Of a DNA stretch of 5,825 nucleotides, positions 1 through 5,501 are shown piece by piece. The notes under the pieces are model-generated. The model did not search any database. It saw only the letters and a list, made by a program, of their open reading frames with translations, and was not told where the DNA came from. The DNA comes from Betaproteobacteria bacterium. Lineage in GTDB: Bacteria > Pseudomonadota > Gammaproteobacteria > Burkholderiales > SG8-39. The position numbers were made by a program, and so were the translations under genes. Location of the stretch: NCBI GenBank assembly GCA_005884335.1, contig VBCJ01000311.1:1-5825 (forward strand). The letters run 5' to 3'. Numbering within the stretch: position 1 is the stretch's first letter; each line of letters starts with the position of its first letter.

Positions 1-490
1 CGACCGCAGCCAGGCCGCCCGCCCGCATTGCCGCCGCCCGCACGCGCCCAGGCGGCAGGTTCGCCGCCTTCGCGATGGCATCGAGCATGAAACCTTCGAG
101 CGCGCCCTGGCGCAGCTCGCCGAGGAGCAGGCGCGCGAGGAAATCCTGCTCGGGCGCGGTCGCGCGCGCGAAGAGCTCGGCGAGCAGTCTCTGGCGTTCG
201 GCCGCGGATCCTTCTCCCTTGATTTGCGAGATGCTCGCAAGTGCTTCGTCGACTTGCGCGAGGGTGAGGCGGGGCGAGCTTGCGCGCTTTGCGGCGCGCG
301 CCTCCTTCAGCGTCGCGTAGCCGATCCCGATCCGGCCCTGGCGCGTGTCGCCGCTCAGGTACGCGACGCCGAGCGCGATCTCGGAAGGCTCAAGACGACG
401 CAGGCACTGCGCGAGCGCGTCGATCTTCGCGAGGCGGCTGCGCGTCGCGGCGACGCGCTCGGAGGCGGCAAGGAGTTCGGCAAGCAGCAT
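1..490 (-). CDS. ATP-dependent DNA ligase, N-terminal part (runs off the left edge)
   Basis: The minus strand reads open from an ATG at 490 to the window edge, giving 163 residues with no stop. The protein begins MLLAELLAASERVAATRSRL and contains YLSGDTRQGRIGIGY (residues 44-58) and LLLGELRQGALEGF (121-134). These closely resemble the N-terminal DNA-binding domain of actinobacterial LigB-type ATP-dependent DNA ligases, as I recall them. Such enzymes seal nicks through a ligase-AMP intermediate on a KxDG lysine, usually in repair. That lysine lies beyond residue 200 in the family, so it is outside the window and activity cannot be judged. The ATG at 490 matches the family start; the frame stays open upstream to 553 but has no other good start codon. 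No strong Shine-Dalgarno is visible. The gene follows the DUF423 gene by 60 bp on the same strand, so co-transcription is possible. The replicative NAD-dependent ligase is a different family. Confidence 0.88.
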   Translation of the reverse strand, partial: MLLAELLAASERVAATRSRLAKIDALAQCLRRLEPSEIALGVAYLSGDTRQGRIGIGYATLKEARAAKRASSPRLTLAQVDEALASISQIKGEGSAAERQRLLAELFARATAPEQDFLARLLLGELRQGALEGFMLDAIAKAANLPPGRVRAAAMRAGGLAAV

Positions 491-550
491 GATCGACAGC
501 GGGAGAAAGACCTCTATGGCCTGCCGCGCTGCCCCGGCATCCCGAAGATT

Positions 551-931
551 TCAGGCTTTGACCACCGCAGCGACGAAGAGCGCCCACGCGGCGAGGAAAC
601 CGAGGCCACCGATCGGCGTGATCGCGCCGAGCCAGCGCTCCCCGGAGAGCGCGAGCGCGTACAGGCTTCCGGAGAAGAGCACGATTCCAGCGAGCATCAG
701 CCAGCCCGACCATTTCAGCAGCGCCGATTCCGGGAGCTGCGTTGCGACGAGCCCGACCGCGAGCAGGCCGAGCGCGTGATAGACGTGGTATTCGACGCCG
801 GTGTGCCATAGCGCGAGCATCTCGGCCGACAGGCGGCTTTTCAGCGCGTGCGCACCGAAGGCGCCGAGCACCACTGCTGCAAGCGCCGCGAGGCCGCCCG
901 CGGTGAGGAATAGCTTTGCACCTGTCGTCAT
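551..931 (-). CDS. DUF423 family inner-membrane protein (YgdD-like)
   Basis: This 126-residue, very hydrophobic protein has about four predicted membrane helices, roughly residues 6-28, 51-66, 73-95 and 101-124. Recognisable DUF423 signatures are GAFGAHALK (23-31), YHALGLL (51-57), GIVLFSGSLY (82-91) and ITPIGGLGFLAAW (104-116). Its length fits the family, which includes E. coli YgdD. The family's molecular function is not established, so none is assigned beyond inner-membrane location. The ATG at 931 is well supported: on the minus strand an AAGGA motif (complement of 937-941) sits 5 nt upstream. The gene lies just upstream of the DNA ligase on the same strand and is divergent from the MaoC gene. 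Nothing appears truncated. Confidence 0.9.
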   Translation of the reverse strand: MTTGAKLFLTAGGLAALAAVVLGAFGAHALKSRLSAEMLALWHTGVEYHVYHALGLLAVGLVATQLPESALLKWSGWLMLAGIVLFSGSLYALALSGERWLGAITPIGGLGFLAAWALFVAAVVKA

Positions 932-982
932 TGCGATCCTTCGCGATAAGATAGCGAACCCGTCAAATCCACGCTACAACAC
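932..982. promoter_or_regulatory. Divergent intergenic region between the DUF423 and MaoC genes
   Basis: This 51-bp gap must hold the 5' signals of both divergent genes unless either is read from further away. It contains a short inverted repeat, TTCGC at 940-944 and GCGAA at 954-958, around the locally AT-rich GATAAGATA. TAAGAT (947-952) matches a sigma-70 -10 hexamer at four of six positions on the plus strand, but no convincing -35 lies at the right distance. The left end carries the AAGGA ribosome site of the minus-strand gene. Assignment as a promoter region is by position more than by motif. Confidence 0.3.
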
Positions 983-1444
983 GTGGCACAAATCGTAATC
1001 CCCAGCGTCGCCCGGCTCAAGGAGTGGGTCGGCCGGGAGGTCGCCGTGACCGACTGGTTCACCGTGAGCCAGGAGCGCATCGACGCCTTTGCCGGCGCGA
1101 CCGAAGATGACCAGTGGATCCACGTCGACCGCAAGCGCGCGGCCGAGGAATCGCCTTACGGAACGACCGTCGCGCACGGATTTCTCACGCTCTCCCTCCT
1201 GCCGCACCTGATGCGGCAGGCGGTCGAGATCCAGGGCATGCGCCTGGGCATCAACTACGGCTTGAATCGCGTGCGCTTCACCGGCCCCGTGCCGGCCGGC
1301 TCGCGCGTGCGTGCACGCTTCCGGCTGGCCGCCGTGGAAGACATCGCCAAGGGCGTTCAAACCACCTGGAACGTCACCGTCGAGCGCGAAGGGGAGGCGA
1401 AGCCCGTGCTCGTCGCGGAGTGGATCACGCGCCGCCACGAGTAG
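983..1444 (+). CDS. MaoC family dehydratase / (R)-specific enoyl-CoA hydratase-like protein
   Basis: This 153-residue single hot-dog-fold protein has the usual length of stand-alone MaoC hydratases. The catalytic Asp-His pair of the family is visible in FAGATEDDQWIHVD, as D42 and H47 with the same five-residue spacing as in PhaJ. It is followed by the conserved VAHGFLTLSLLP (63-74) and the family C-terminal block NYGLNRVRFTGPVPAGSRVR (91-110). Members hydrate trans-2-enoyl-CoA to (R)-3-hydroxyacyl-CoA, or the reverse, in the cytoplasm, feeding fatty-acid or polyhydroxyalkanoate metabolism. The exact substrate cannot be read from the sequence. Translation is assigned to a GTG at 983 because the protein then starts at the family position and no ATG lies nearby. 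No clear Shine-Dalgarno precedes it, so expression may be weak or the start imperfect. It is divergent from DUF423 and 135 bp upstream of the DUF3301 gene, with no functional link to either. Confidence 0.9.
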   Translation: MAQIVIPSVARLKEWVGREVAVTDWFTVSQERIDAFAGATEDDQWIHVDRKRAAEESPYGTTVAHGFLTLSLLPHLMRQAVEIQGMRLGINYGLNRVRFTGPVPAGSRVRARFRLAAVEDIAKGVQTTWNVTVEREGEAKPVLVAEWITRRHE

Positions 1445-1509
1445 AAGGCCGCGGGTAGGCATGATCCGCCCGGGAATTTTTCCTGTCGCCGAGGCAGGCC
1501 GACATCCCA

Positions 1510-1538
1510 TTGTAGTGAAGCGCGTCAGGCAGCATATT
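1510..1538 (+). promoter_or_regulatory. Possible sigma-70 promoter for the DUF3301-fpr pair
   Basis: TTGTAG (1510-1515) and CATATT (1533-1538) are separated by exactly 17 nt and lie about 40 nt upstream of the DUF3301 start. The matches to TTGACA and TATAAT are three and four of six, so this is weak, but the spacing and the AT-rich setting within a GC-rich region support it. The rest of the 135-bp gap (1445-1579) holds no gene. It has two short similar AT tracts, GGGAATTTTTCC at 1472-1483 and GGGATTTTTCAGG at 1549-1561, of unknown meaning. Confidence 0.25.
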
Positions 1539-1579
1539 GGTGATACGAGGGATTTTTCAGGACGCGTCGTCGCATACCA

Positions 1580-1888
1580 ATGTGGGAAGCAGGGGCTCTC
1601 GCTGCATTCGCTCTCCTCGCCTGGCTGTGGTTCGACAGCATGCGGGCGCGCGAGCACGCGGTCGCGGCTGGCTCGCGCGCCTGTGAGCGCGACCGCCTGC
1701 AGTTCCTCGACGAGACCGTGGAGTGCGTGTCGCTTCGCCCCGCGCGCGACGAGAATGGGCGCGTCGCCCTGCGGCGCGTCTACCGATTCGAATTCTCCGA
1801 CAACGGCGACAACCGGCGCGCCGGCAGCATCGTCATGATGGGCGGCGAGGTAGAATCGCTCACCATGGAACCGTTCCTGTTGCAGTGA
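1580..1888 (+). CDS. DUF3301 domain-containing membrane-anchored protein
   Basis: This small protein of 102 residues has an N-terminal hydrophobic helix (about residues 4-18, ending LAWLWFDS). It is followed by MRAREHAVAAGSRACER, with a conserved-looking cysteine at 35. The second half contains RRVYRFEFSDNGDNRRAGS (65-83) and VMMGGEVESL (85-94), which I recognise as the core of DUF3301 proteins of beta- and gammaproteobacteria. The likely topology is a single N-terminal anchor with a small soluble domain, side not determined. No biochemical function is known to me. The ATG at 1580 puts the helix at the very N-terminus, as in the family, though the nearest AGGA (1559-1562) is too far away to be a good ribosome site. 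The broken fpr gene begins 18 bp after its stop, suggesting they were one transcript. The gene itself looks intact. Confidence 0.85.
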   Translation: MWEAGALAAFALLAWLWFDSMRAREHAVAAGSRACERDRLQFLDETVECVSLRPARDENGRVALRRVYRFEFSDNGDNRRAGSIVMMGGEVESLTMEPFLLQ

Positions 1889-1906
1889 GTCTTCCTGCGG
1901 TGAATC

Positions 1907-2513
1907 ATGCAGAAGTGGGTCGAAGGCACCGTTGTCAACCAGAAGCGCTGGACGGAGACCCTGTTCACGCTGCAGGTGGAGGCCGACGTCGCTGCGTTCG
2001 AGGCGGGACAGTTCGCCAAGCTCGCGCTCGCGGTGGAGGGCGAGATGGTGGCGCGCCCGTACTCGTTCGTGAACGCGCCGAAGGAACGTCCGCACGAGTT
2101 CTATTACGTGACGCTGCCCAACGGGCCGCTCACGCAGCGCCTGAGCAAGCTGCGAGCGGGGGACGCGATTTACCTTGCGCCGCGGCCGGCGGGGTTTCTC
2201 GTGCTCTCGGAAATCCCCGACGGGGAAAACCTCTGGCTGATATCGACGGGAACACGGGGAGCAGATGCGCTTGGTCTCGTTCGTGAGCCGGGAAAATAGA
2301 CCCGGCGCGCTCCACGGACGCATCCCCCTCGCGATCGAGGAGGGTCGCCTGGAAGCCGCGGCGGGCGTGACGCTTTCTGCGAAGACCTCTCGGGTTATGA
2401 TTTGCGGCAACCCGGAGATGGTGACGGACACGCACGCAACGCTCGCGCTGCGCGGCATGAAGAAGCACCGGCGCCGCGAGCCAGGCCATATCGCGGTGGA
2501 AAACTACTGGTAG
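1907..2513 (+). pseudogene. fpr: Ferredoxin-NADP(+) reductase, disrupted by internal deletion and frameshift
   Basis: The intact enzyme (about 255-260 residues) is an FAD flavoprotein that passes electrons between NADPH and ferredoxin or flavodoxin. The first frame (1907-2299) gives a normal FAD-binding half: MQKWVEGTVVNQKRWTETLF, the flavin motif RPYSFVNAP (residues 50-58), LPNGPLTQRLSKLRAGD (70-86) and ENLWLISTGT (107-116). It then leaves homology and stops after 14 unrelated residues. In another frame, from about 2253, HGEQMRLVSFVSRE resumes Fpr-like sequence and runs through PGALHGRIP, MICGNPEMV and KKHRRREPGHIAVENYW to the correct C-terminus at 2513. Against E. coli Fpr from memory, about 45 residues are missing, including the rest of the NADP-binding GTGxGP loop and the following beta-alpha unit. 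The junction is near 2253-2258. Neither half alone should be a working reductase. The flanks remain well conserved, so the lesion is recent or an assembly error. The upstream ribosome site is weak (GGTGA at 1899-1903). Confidence 0.85.
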
Positions 2514-2597
2514 AAAACCGGGGACAGACCACTATTTTTACGCACATGATGGTAGGAAGACACGCTTCTGAAAAAATGGGGGTCTGTCCCCGGTTTT
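2514..2597. repeat. Palindromic REP/MITE-like element with GGGGACAGACC arms
   Basis: The left arm AAAACCGGGGACAGACC (2514-2530) and right arm GGTCTGTCCCCGGTTTT (2581-2597) are perfect 17-bp inverted repeats around a 50-nt centre. Imperfect pairing continues inward, with ACTATTTTTAC at 2531-2541 roughly complementary to CTGAAAAAATGGG at 2568-2580. From memory, ends with this core recur as dispersed palindromes in proteobacterial genomes, often linked to REP-associated tyrosine transposases of the IS200-like Y1 type. No transposase is encoded here, so this copy would be non-autonomous. The element begins at the base directly after the fpr TAG stop and overlaps the start of the lipoprotein gene. 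As RNA it could fold into a strong stem, possibly ending or protecting the upstream transcript. That role is inference. Confidence 0.75.
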
Positions 2598-3439
2598 TGT
2601 TGCTTGCAATCAGCGCGCTGGTGCTCGCCTCCTGCAGCGCGACCCGGGTCGCCTACGACAACGCCGACACCATGCTGCGCTTCATGGCGTCGAGCTATCT
2701 GGACCTCGACGCTGGGCAGTCCGACGACCTGACGCCGCGCATCGCGCGATTTCACCAGTGGCACCGGTCGAACGAGCTTCCGGTATACGCGGCCTTGTTG
2801 CGGAGCGCGAGCCAGCGCGCGGCCAAGGGCATCACCGCGGAGGACGTCGCGTGGGGGCTCGGTAATCTGCGCTCGCGCTACCGCAGGTTCGCGGCAAAAG
2901 CGGCCGAAGACGCGGCACCGGTGCTCGCGACGCTCGCGCCCGCCCAGCTCGCGGCGCTCGAGCATAAGTTCGCCGAAAGCAACGGAAAATACGCGAAGGA
3001 ATTCCTCTCTTCCGACGACAAGGAGCGCCGGCGCAGGCAGCTGAAGCGCATGCTCGAGCGCTTTCGCGACTTTGCCGGCGAACTGACCCCGGACCAGGAG
3101 GCCCGCATCGAGGGCTTCGCGCTCGCGCACGACCGCCACGTCGCGCTGCGCTTCGAGGACCGGCAGCGATGGCAACGCGATTTCGTCGCGGCGCTCAAGG
3201 CTGAGCGCAAGCCGGAGGAGCTCGGCCGGCGCCTCGCCGAGATGTTCGACAAACCGGAGCTGCGCCGCTCCGAGGAGTTCATACGCGAGGACAGGCGCTG
3301 GGACGAGGACCTGGGACAACTCATCGTGGATCTCGACCGGTCGCTTTCTGCGAAGCAGCGTGCGCAGGTGGTCCGGCGCCTTTCCGACTACGCCGAGGAT
3401 TTCGCCGTTCTCGCCGGACGAAGAAAGGAGGCCGCGTGA
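2576..3439 (+). CDS. DUF6279-type lipoprotein, start codon inside the palindromic element
   Basis: From the ATG at 2576 this encodes 287 residues. MGVCPRFLLLAISALVLASC is a short lipoprotein signal peptide with lipobox LASC, lipidated Cys at residue 20, followed by SATRVAYDNADTMLRF. The N-terminal motif (Tyr-Asn-Ala-Asp after the lipobox), a conserved FHQWHRSNELPVYAALL region and a long helical, Arg/Glu-rich remainder resemble DUF6279 lipoproteins. I do not know a function. The mature protein should be periplasmic, anchored in a membrane. The start is uncertain: ATGs at 2546 and 2549 are also in frame and would add up to ten residues. No start has a well-spaced Shine-Dalgarno, as AGGAAG at 2554-2559 is about 16 nt from 2576. 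A start at 2402 would overlap fpr and bury the signal peptide. The stop overlaps the next gene's GTG, so the two are coupled. The palindrome has probably replaced the native 5' end. Confidence 0.75.
   Translation: MGVCPRFLLLAISALVLASCSATRVAYDNADTMLRFMASSYLDLDAGQSDDLTPRIARFHQWHRSNELPVYAALLRSASQRAAKGITAEDVAWGLGNLRSRYRRFAAKAAEDAAPVLATLAPAQLAALEHKFAESNGKYAKEFLSSDDKERRRRQLKRMLERFRDFAGELTPDQEARIEGFALAHDRHVALRFEDRQRWQRDFVAALKAERKPEELGRRLAEMFDKPELRRSEEFIREDRRWDEDLGQLIVDLDRSLSAKQRAQVVRRLSDYAEDFAVLAGRRKEAA
3424..3431 (+). promoter_or_regulatory. Strong ribosome binding site that sets the GTG start of the redoxin gene
   Basis: AAAGGAGG lies within the last codons of the lipoprotein gene, 4 nt before a GTG at 3436. 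It is the best Shine-Dalgarno match on the plus strand of the window and decides the non-ATG start. The GTGA overlap of start and stop (3436-3439) indicates that terminating ribosomes can restart here. Confidence 0.8.
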
Positions 3440-3969
3440 GTCCGCGGCACGCGACGCGAGTCTTTCTCTCCCTGGCGACGCTCGCAGGGCTTGTCTTGAG
3501 CCCGGGCGCGGCACGGGCGGCCGGGGGCGAGCTGAAAGCCTGGGGCGGCGGCGCGACGCCGTCCCTCGCGCTGCGCGATCTCCAGGGCAAAGAGCACAAG
3601 CTCGCCGACTACCGCGGCAAGGTCGTGGTGATCAATTTCTGGGCCACCTGGTGCGATCCCTGCCGCGAGGAGATGCCCTCGATGCAGCGGCTGCTGGACA
3701 AGCTCGCCGGCAAGCCCTTCGCGATCCTCGCGGTGGACTTCGGCGAGGGCGCGCCGCGGATCAACGAGTTCCTGAAGAAAGTCCCGGTGCGCTTCACGGT
3801 GCTCCTGGATCGCGACACCTCCGCGGCGACGGCGTGGAAGGTGAAGGTGCTGCCCACGACCCTGGTGCTCGATCCCCAGCAGCGAATCCGCTACTCCGTG
3901 ACGGGCGATCTGGAGTGGGATTCTCAATCCGTTGAAGATACGATCAAAAAGCTTCTTCCCCCGGGCTGA
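3436..3969 (+). CDS. TlpA-like periplasmic thioredoxin-fold protein (redoxin)
   Basis: This 177-residue protein has an N-terminal signal peptide (charged MSPRHATR, then a hydrophobic stretch; likely cleavage after ARA near residue 28). A thioredoxin-fold domain of the TlpA/AhpC-TSA type follows. The active site is FWATWCDPCREEMPSM, with Cys73 and Cys76 as the redox pair, and the cis-proline is P140 in VKVLPTTLVLD. Such proteins reduce or shuffle disulfides outside the cytoplasm, for example in cytochrome c maturation or envelope repair. The specific partner cannot be told from sequence, and no cytochrome genes are nearby. Electrons would normally come from a DsbD/CcdA-type protein, not present here. 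It overlaps the lipoprotein gene by 4 bp and has an excellent ribosome site, so the pair is probably co-produced in the envelope. Length and key residues look normal, and a hairpin follows its stop. Confidence 0.9.
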   Translation: MSPRHATRVFLSLATLAGLVLSPGAARAAGGELKAWGGGATPSLALRDLQGKEHKLADYRGKVVVINFWATWCDPCREEMPSMQRLLDKLAGKPFAILAVDFGEGAPRINEFLKKVPVRFTVLLDRDTSAATAWKVKVLPTTLVLDPQQRIRYSVTGDLEWDSQSVEDTIKKLLPPG

Positions 3970-3973
3970 GGTA

Positions 3974-3995
3974 CGCGCCGGACGGGTCCGGCGCG
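3974..3995 (+). terminator. Hairpin after the redoxin gene, possible terminator
   Basis: CGCGCCGGAC (3974-3983) and GTCCGGCGCG (3986-3995) form a perfect 10-bp GC-rich inverted repeat, folding as nine pairs with a four-base loop. It begins 5 bp after the redoxin stop. The downstream ACTTGTGGTC is not a U-run, so classic intrinsic termination is doubtful. The stem could still cause pausing or protect the 3' end. Confidence 0.45.
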
Positions 3996-4335
3996 ACTTG
4001 TGGTCGGGGACGTTTTCGGAGTAGATTGTCCGCTTTGGGATTCGTCCGTTTCCGCCGGACCGCGTGCCGATGATCATCCAGCAACGCTTGATTTCACGCA
4101 GCTCGCGTTCGCTCGCGGTGATGATCGGCTTTGCGCAGCCTGCGGGCTCGCGCGGAACGTGGCGTTCCGACGGCGATATCGACGGCGGCGGCCGTCCTTC
4201 CGCGCTCGCCTCTCCCTCCACGCCTCCTTCTCCCCAGCTTCTCAGCCTTTCTTGCAGCAACCGACAGCGAGCATTTCACGCGCTGCGCGCCGGGCCGCGT
4301 TGTGAGGCAGCCCTACAATCGACAGGAGAACCGAC
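3996..4335. other. Intergenic stretch of about 340 bp without a supported gene
   Basis: Open frames here are short, have arginine/serine/proline-rich translations and resemble no family I know, so no gene is called. Visible structure is modest. GATGATCATC (4069-4078) is a perfect 10-bp palindrome. CGGAACG-TGG-CGTTCCG (4153-4169) is a compact hairpin with 7-bp arms. A pyrimidine-rich stretch runs about 4194-4257 on the plus strand. The right end holds the likely promoter and ribosome site of the transglutaminase-like gene. A leader or regulatory RNA cannot be excluded but nothing identifies one. Confidence 0.5.
4314..4319 (+). promoter_or_regulatory. Possible -10 element for the transglutaminase-like gene
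   Basis: TACAAT matches the sigma-70 -10 consensus at five of six positions and lies 16 nt before the ATG at 4336. The only -35-like hexamer nearby, TTGTGA at 4300-4305, is far too close (8 nt), so the promoter is incomplete by consensus. Transcription from here would give a very short leader containing the AGGAGA ribosome site at 4324-4329. Confidence 0.25.
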
Positions 4336-5442
4336 ATGGATAGACGTGCGTTTCTGAAGACCGGCGGCGCGATATTCCCCGCTGCCGCGGCGTTGCCGAA
4401 ACTCGCGCTGGCACAGCAGCTCCCTTTCAATCCGCGCCAGGCGGAGAAGTGGCGCGGCTTCGAAGTAACCACGCGGGTCGAGATCGTCTTTCCCCAGGGC
4501 GCGACGCGCGTGTGGCTGCCCATCCCCTCGGTCGATTCGGGCTACCAGAAGACCCTGGACAACGCCTGGTCGGGCAACGCCCAGACCGCAAAGATCGTCC
4601 ACGATGGCACCTACGGCGCGGGCATGCTCTACGCCGAGTGGCCCACTGCCGAGAAGAATCCGGTGATCGAGCTCTACAGCCGCTTCGCCACCCGCGACCG
4701 CGCCGTGGACTTTTCCGCGCGGCCGGAGTCGGTCGAGAGACTCTCGCCCGGGCAGCGCGCCTTCTACACCGGATCGACCGAGCACATGCCCACCGATGGC
4801 ATCGTCAAGAGAACCGCGCAGGACATCACGAAAGGCGCACGAACCGACTACGACAAAGCCAAGGCGATCTACGAGTGGATCGTGGAGAACACCTACCGCG
4901 ATCCGAAGACTCGCGGCTGCGGCGTCGGCGACATCAAGACGATGCTCGAGACCGGAAACCTCGGGGGCAAGTGCGCCGACCTGAATGCGCTCTACGTGGG
5001 CCTCGCGCGCGCCGTGGGCCTGCCGGCGCGCGACGTCTACGGCGTGCGCGTGGCGAAGTCGCAGTTCGGCTACAGGAGCCTGGGCGCGGGCACGGCGAAC
5101 ATCACGCGCGCGCAGCACTGCCGGGCGGAAGTTCACCTCGCCGGATTCGGCTGGGTGCCGGTGGACCCGGCCGACGTGAGGAAGGTCGTGCTCGAGGAGA
5201 AGGCCCAGCCGACGGACTTGAGCGATCCGCTGGTGCAGGCGGTGAGGCCCAAGCTCTTCGGAGCGTGGGAGATGAACTGGCTCGCGTTCAACACCGCGAA
5301 CGATTTCGCGCTGCCCAACTCGAAAGGCGGCAAGCTCACCTTCTTCATGTATCCGCAGGCCGAGACCGCCGCCGGTCGCGTGGACAGCCTCGACCCGGAC
5401 AACTTCAAATACACGATGACGGCGAAGGAATTGAACACCTGA
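4336..5442 (+). CDS. Tat-exported transglutaminase-like (papain-fold) protein
   Basis: This 368-residue protein starts with MDRRAFLKTGG, a twin-arginine signal (RRAFLK) with an alanine-rich core and probable cleavage after ALA at residue 26. It should therefore cross the inner membrane folded. The middle carries a transglutaminase-like core. The catalytic Cys is C213 in GGKCADLNALYVGLARAVGLPA, His is H261 in RAQHCRAEVHLAGFGW and Asp is D277 in VPVDPAD. The preceding segment AKAIYEWIVENTYRD (175-189) is the usual helix before the core. Residues of about 40-130 form a likely beta-rich N-terminal domain. Bacterial members act as cysteine proteases, amidases or cross-linkers; the substrate here is unknown. 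The ATG is supported by AGGAGA, 6 nt upstream. All three catalytic positions are present and nothing looks damaged. egtB follows 59 bp downstream on the same strand, but no functional link is established. Confidence 0.88.
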   Translation: MDRRAFLKTGGAIFPAAAALPKLALAQQLPFNPRQAEKWRGFEVTTRVEIVFPQGATRVWLPIPSVDSGYQKTLDNAWSGNAQTAKIVHDGTYGAGMLYAEWPTAEKNPVIELYSRFATRDRAVDFSARPESVERLSPGQRAFYTGSTEHMPTDGIVKRTAQDITKGARTDYDKAKAIYEWIVENTYRDPKTRGCGVGDIKTMLETGNLGGKCADLNALYVGLARAVGLPARDVYGVRVAKSQFGYRSLGAGTANITRAQHCRAEVHLAGFGWVPVDPADVRKVVLEEKAQPTDLSDPLVQAVRPKLFGAWEMNWLAFNTANDFALPNSKGGKLTFFMYPQAETAAGRVDSLDPDNFKYTMTAKELNT

Positions 5443-5501
5443 ACGGGACCCGGCCGGCCGAGCGCCGACCGCTGCATCCCGCCCTGCGGACGAGGTGTCC
5501 C

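Noticed and set aside
224..811. Plus-strand open frame of 195 codons opposite the ligase and DUF423 genes
   Set aside because: It crosses two genes clearly coded on the minus strand, and its composition is highly charged and unlike a folded protein.
1472..1484. GGGAATTTTTCCT after the MaoC gene as a terminator
   Set aside because: The stem would be only four or five pairs with a tiny loop and no following U-run.
974..2458. Long minus-strand open frame of 494 codons across the MaoC, DUF3301 and fpr region
   Set aside because: It lies antisense to three recognisable plus-strand genes, its translation resembles no family, and such shadows are common in high-GC DNA with strong codon bias.
2402..2575. 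Upstream start for the lipoprotein at 2402
   Set aside because: It would overlap the fpr C-terminal coding sequence in another frame, read through the palindrome, and leave the signal peptide and lipobox internal.
2504..3514. Minus-strand open frame of 336 codons opposite the lipoprotein gene
   Set aside because: The plus strand encodes a lipobox and a coherent family-like protein. The antisense frame shows no signal or domain.
4064..4357. Small open frame of 97 codons in the gap before the transglutaminase-like gene
   Set aside because: It has low-complexity Ser/Arg/Pro-rich translation, no recognisable family, no ribosome site that I can see, and runs into the next gene's start.
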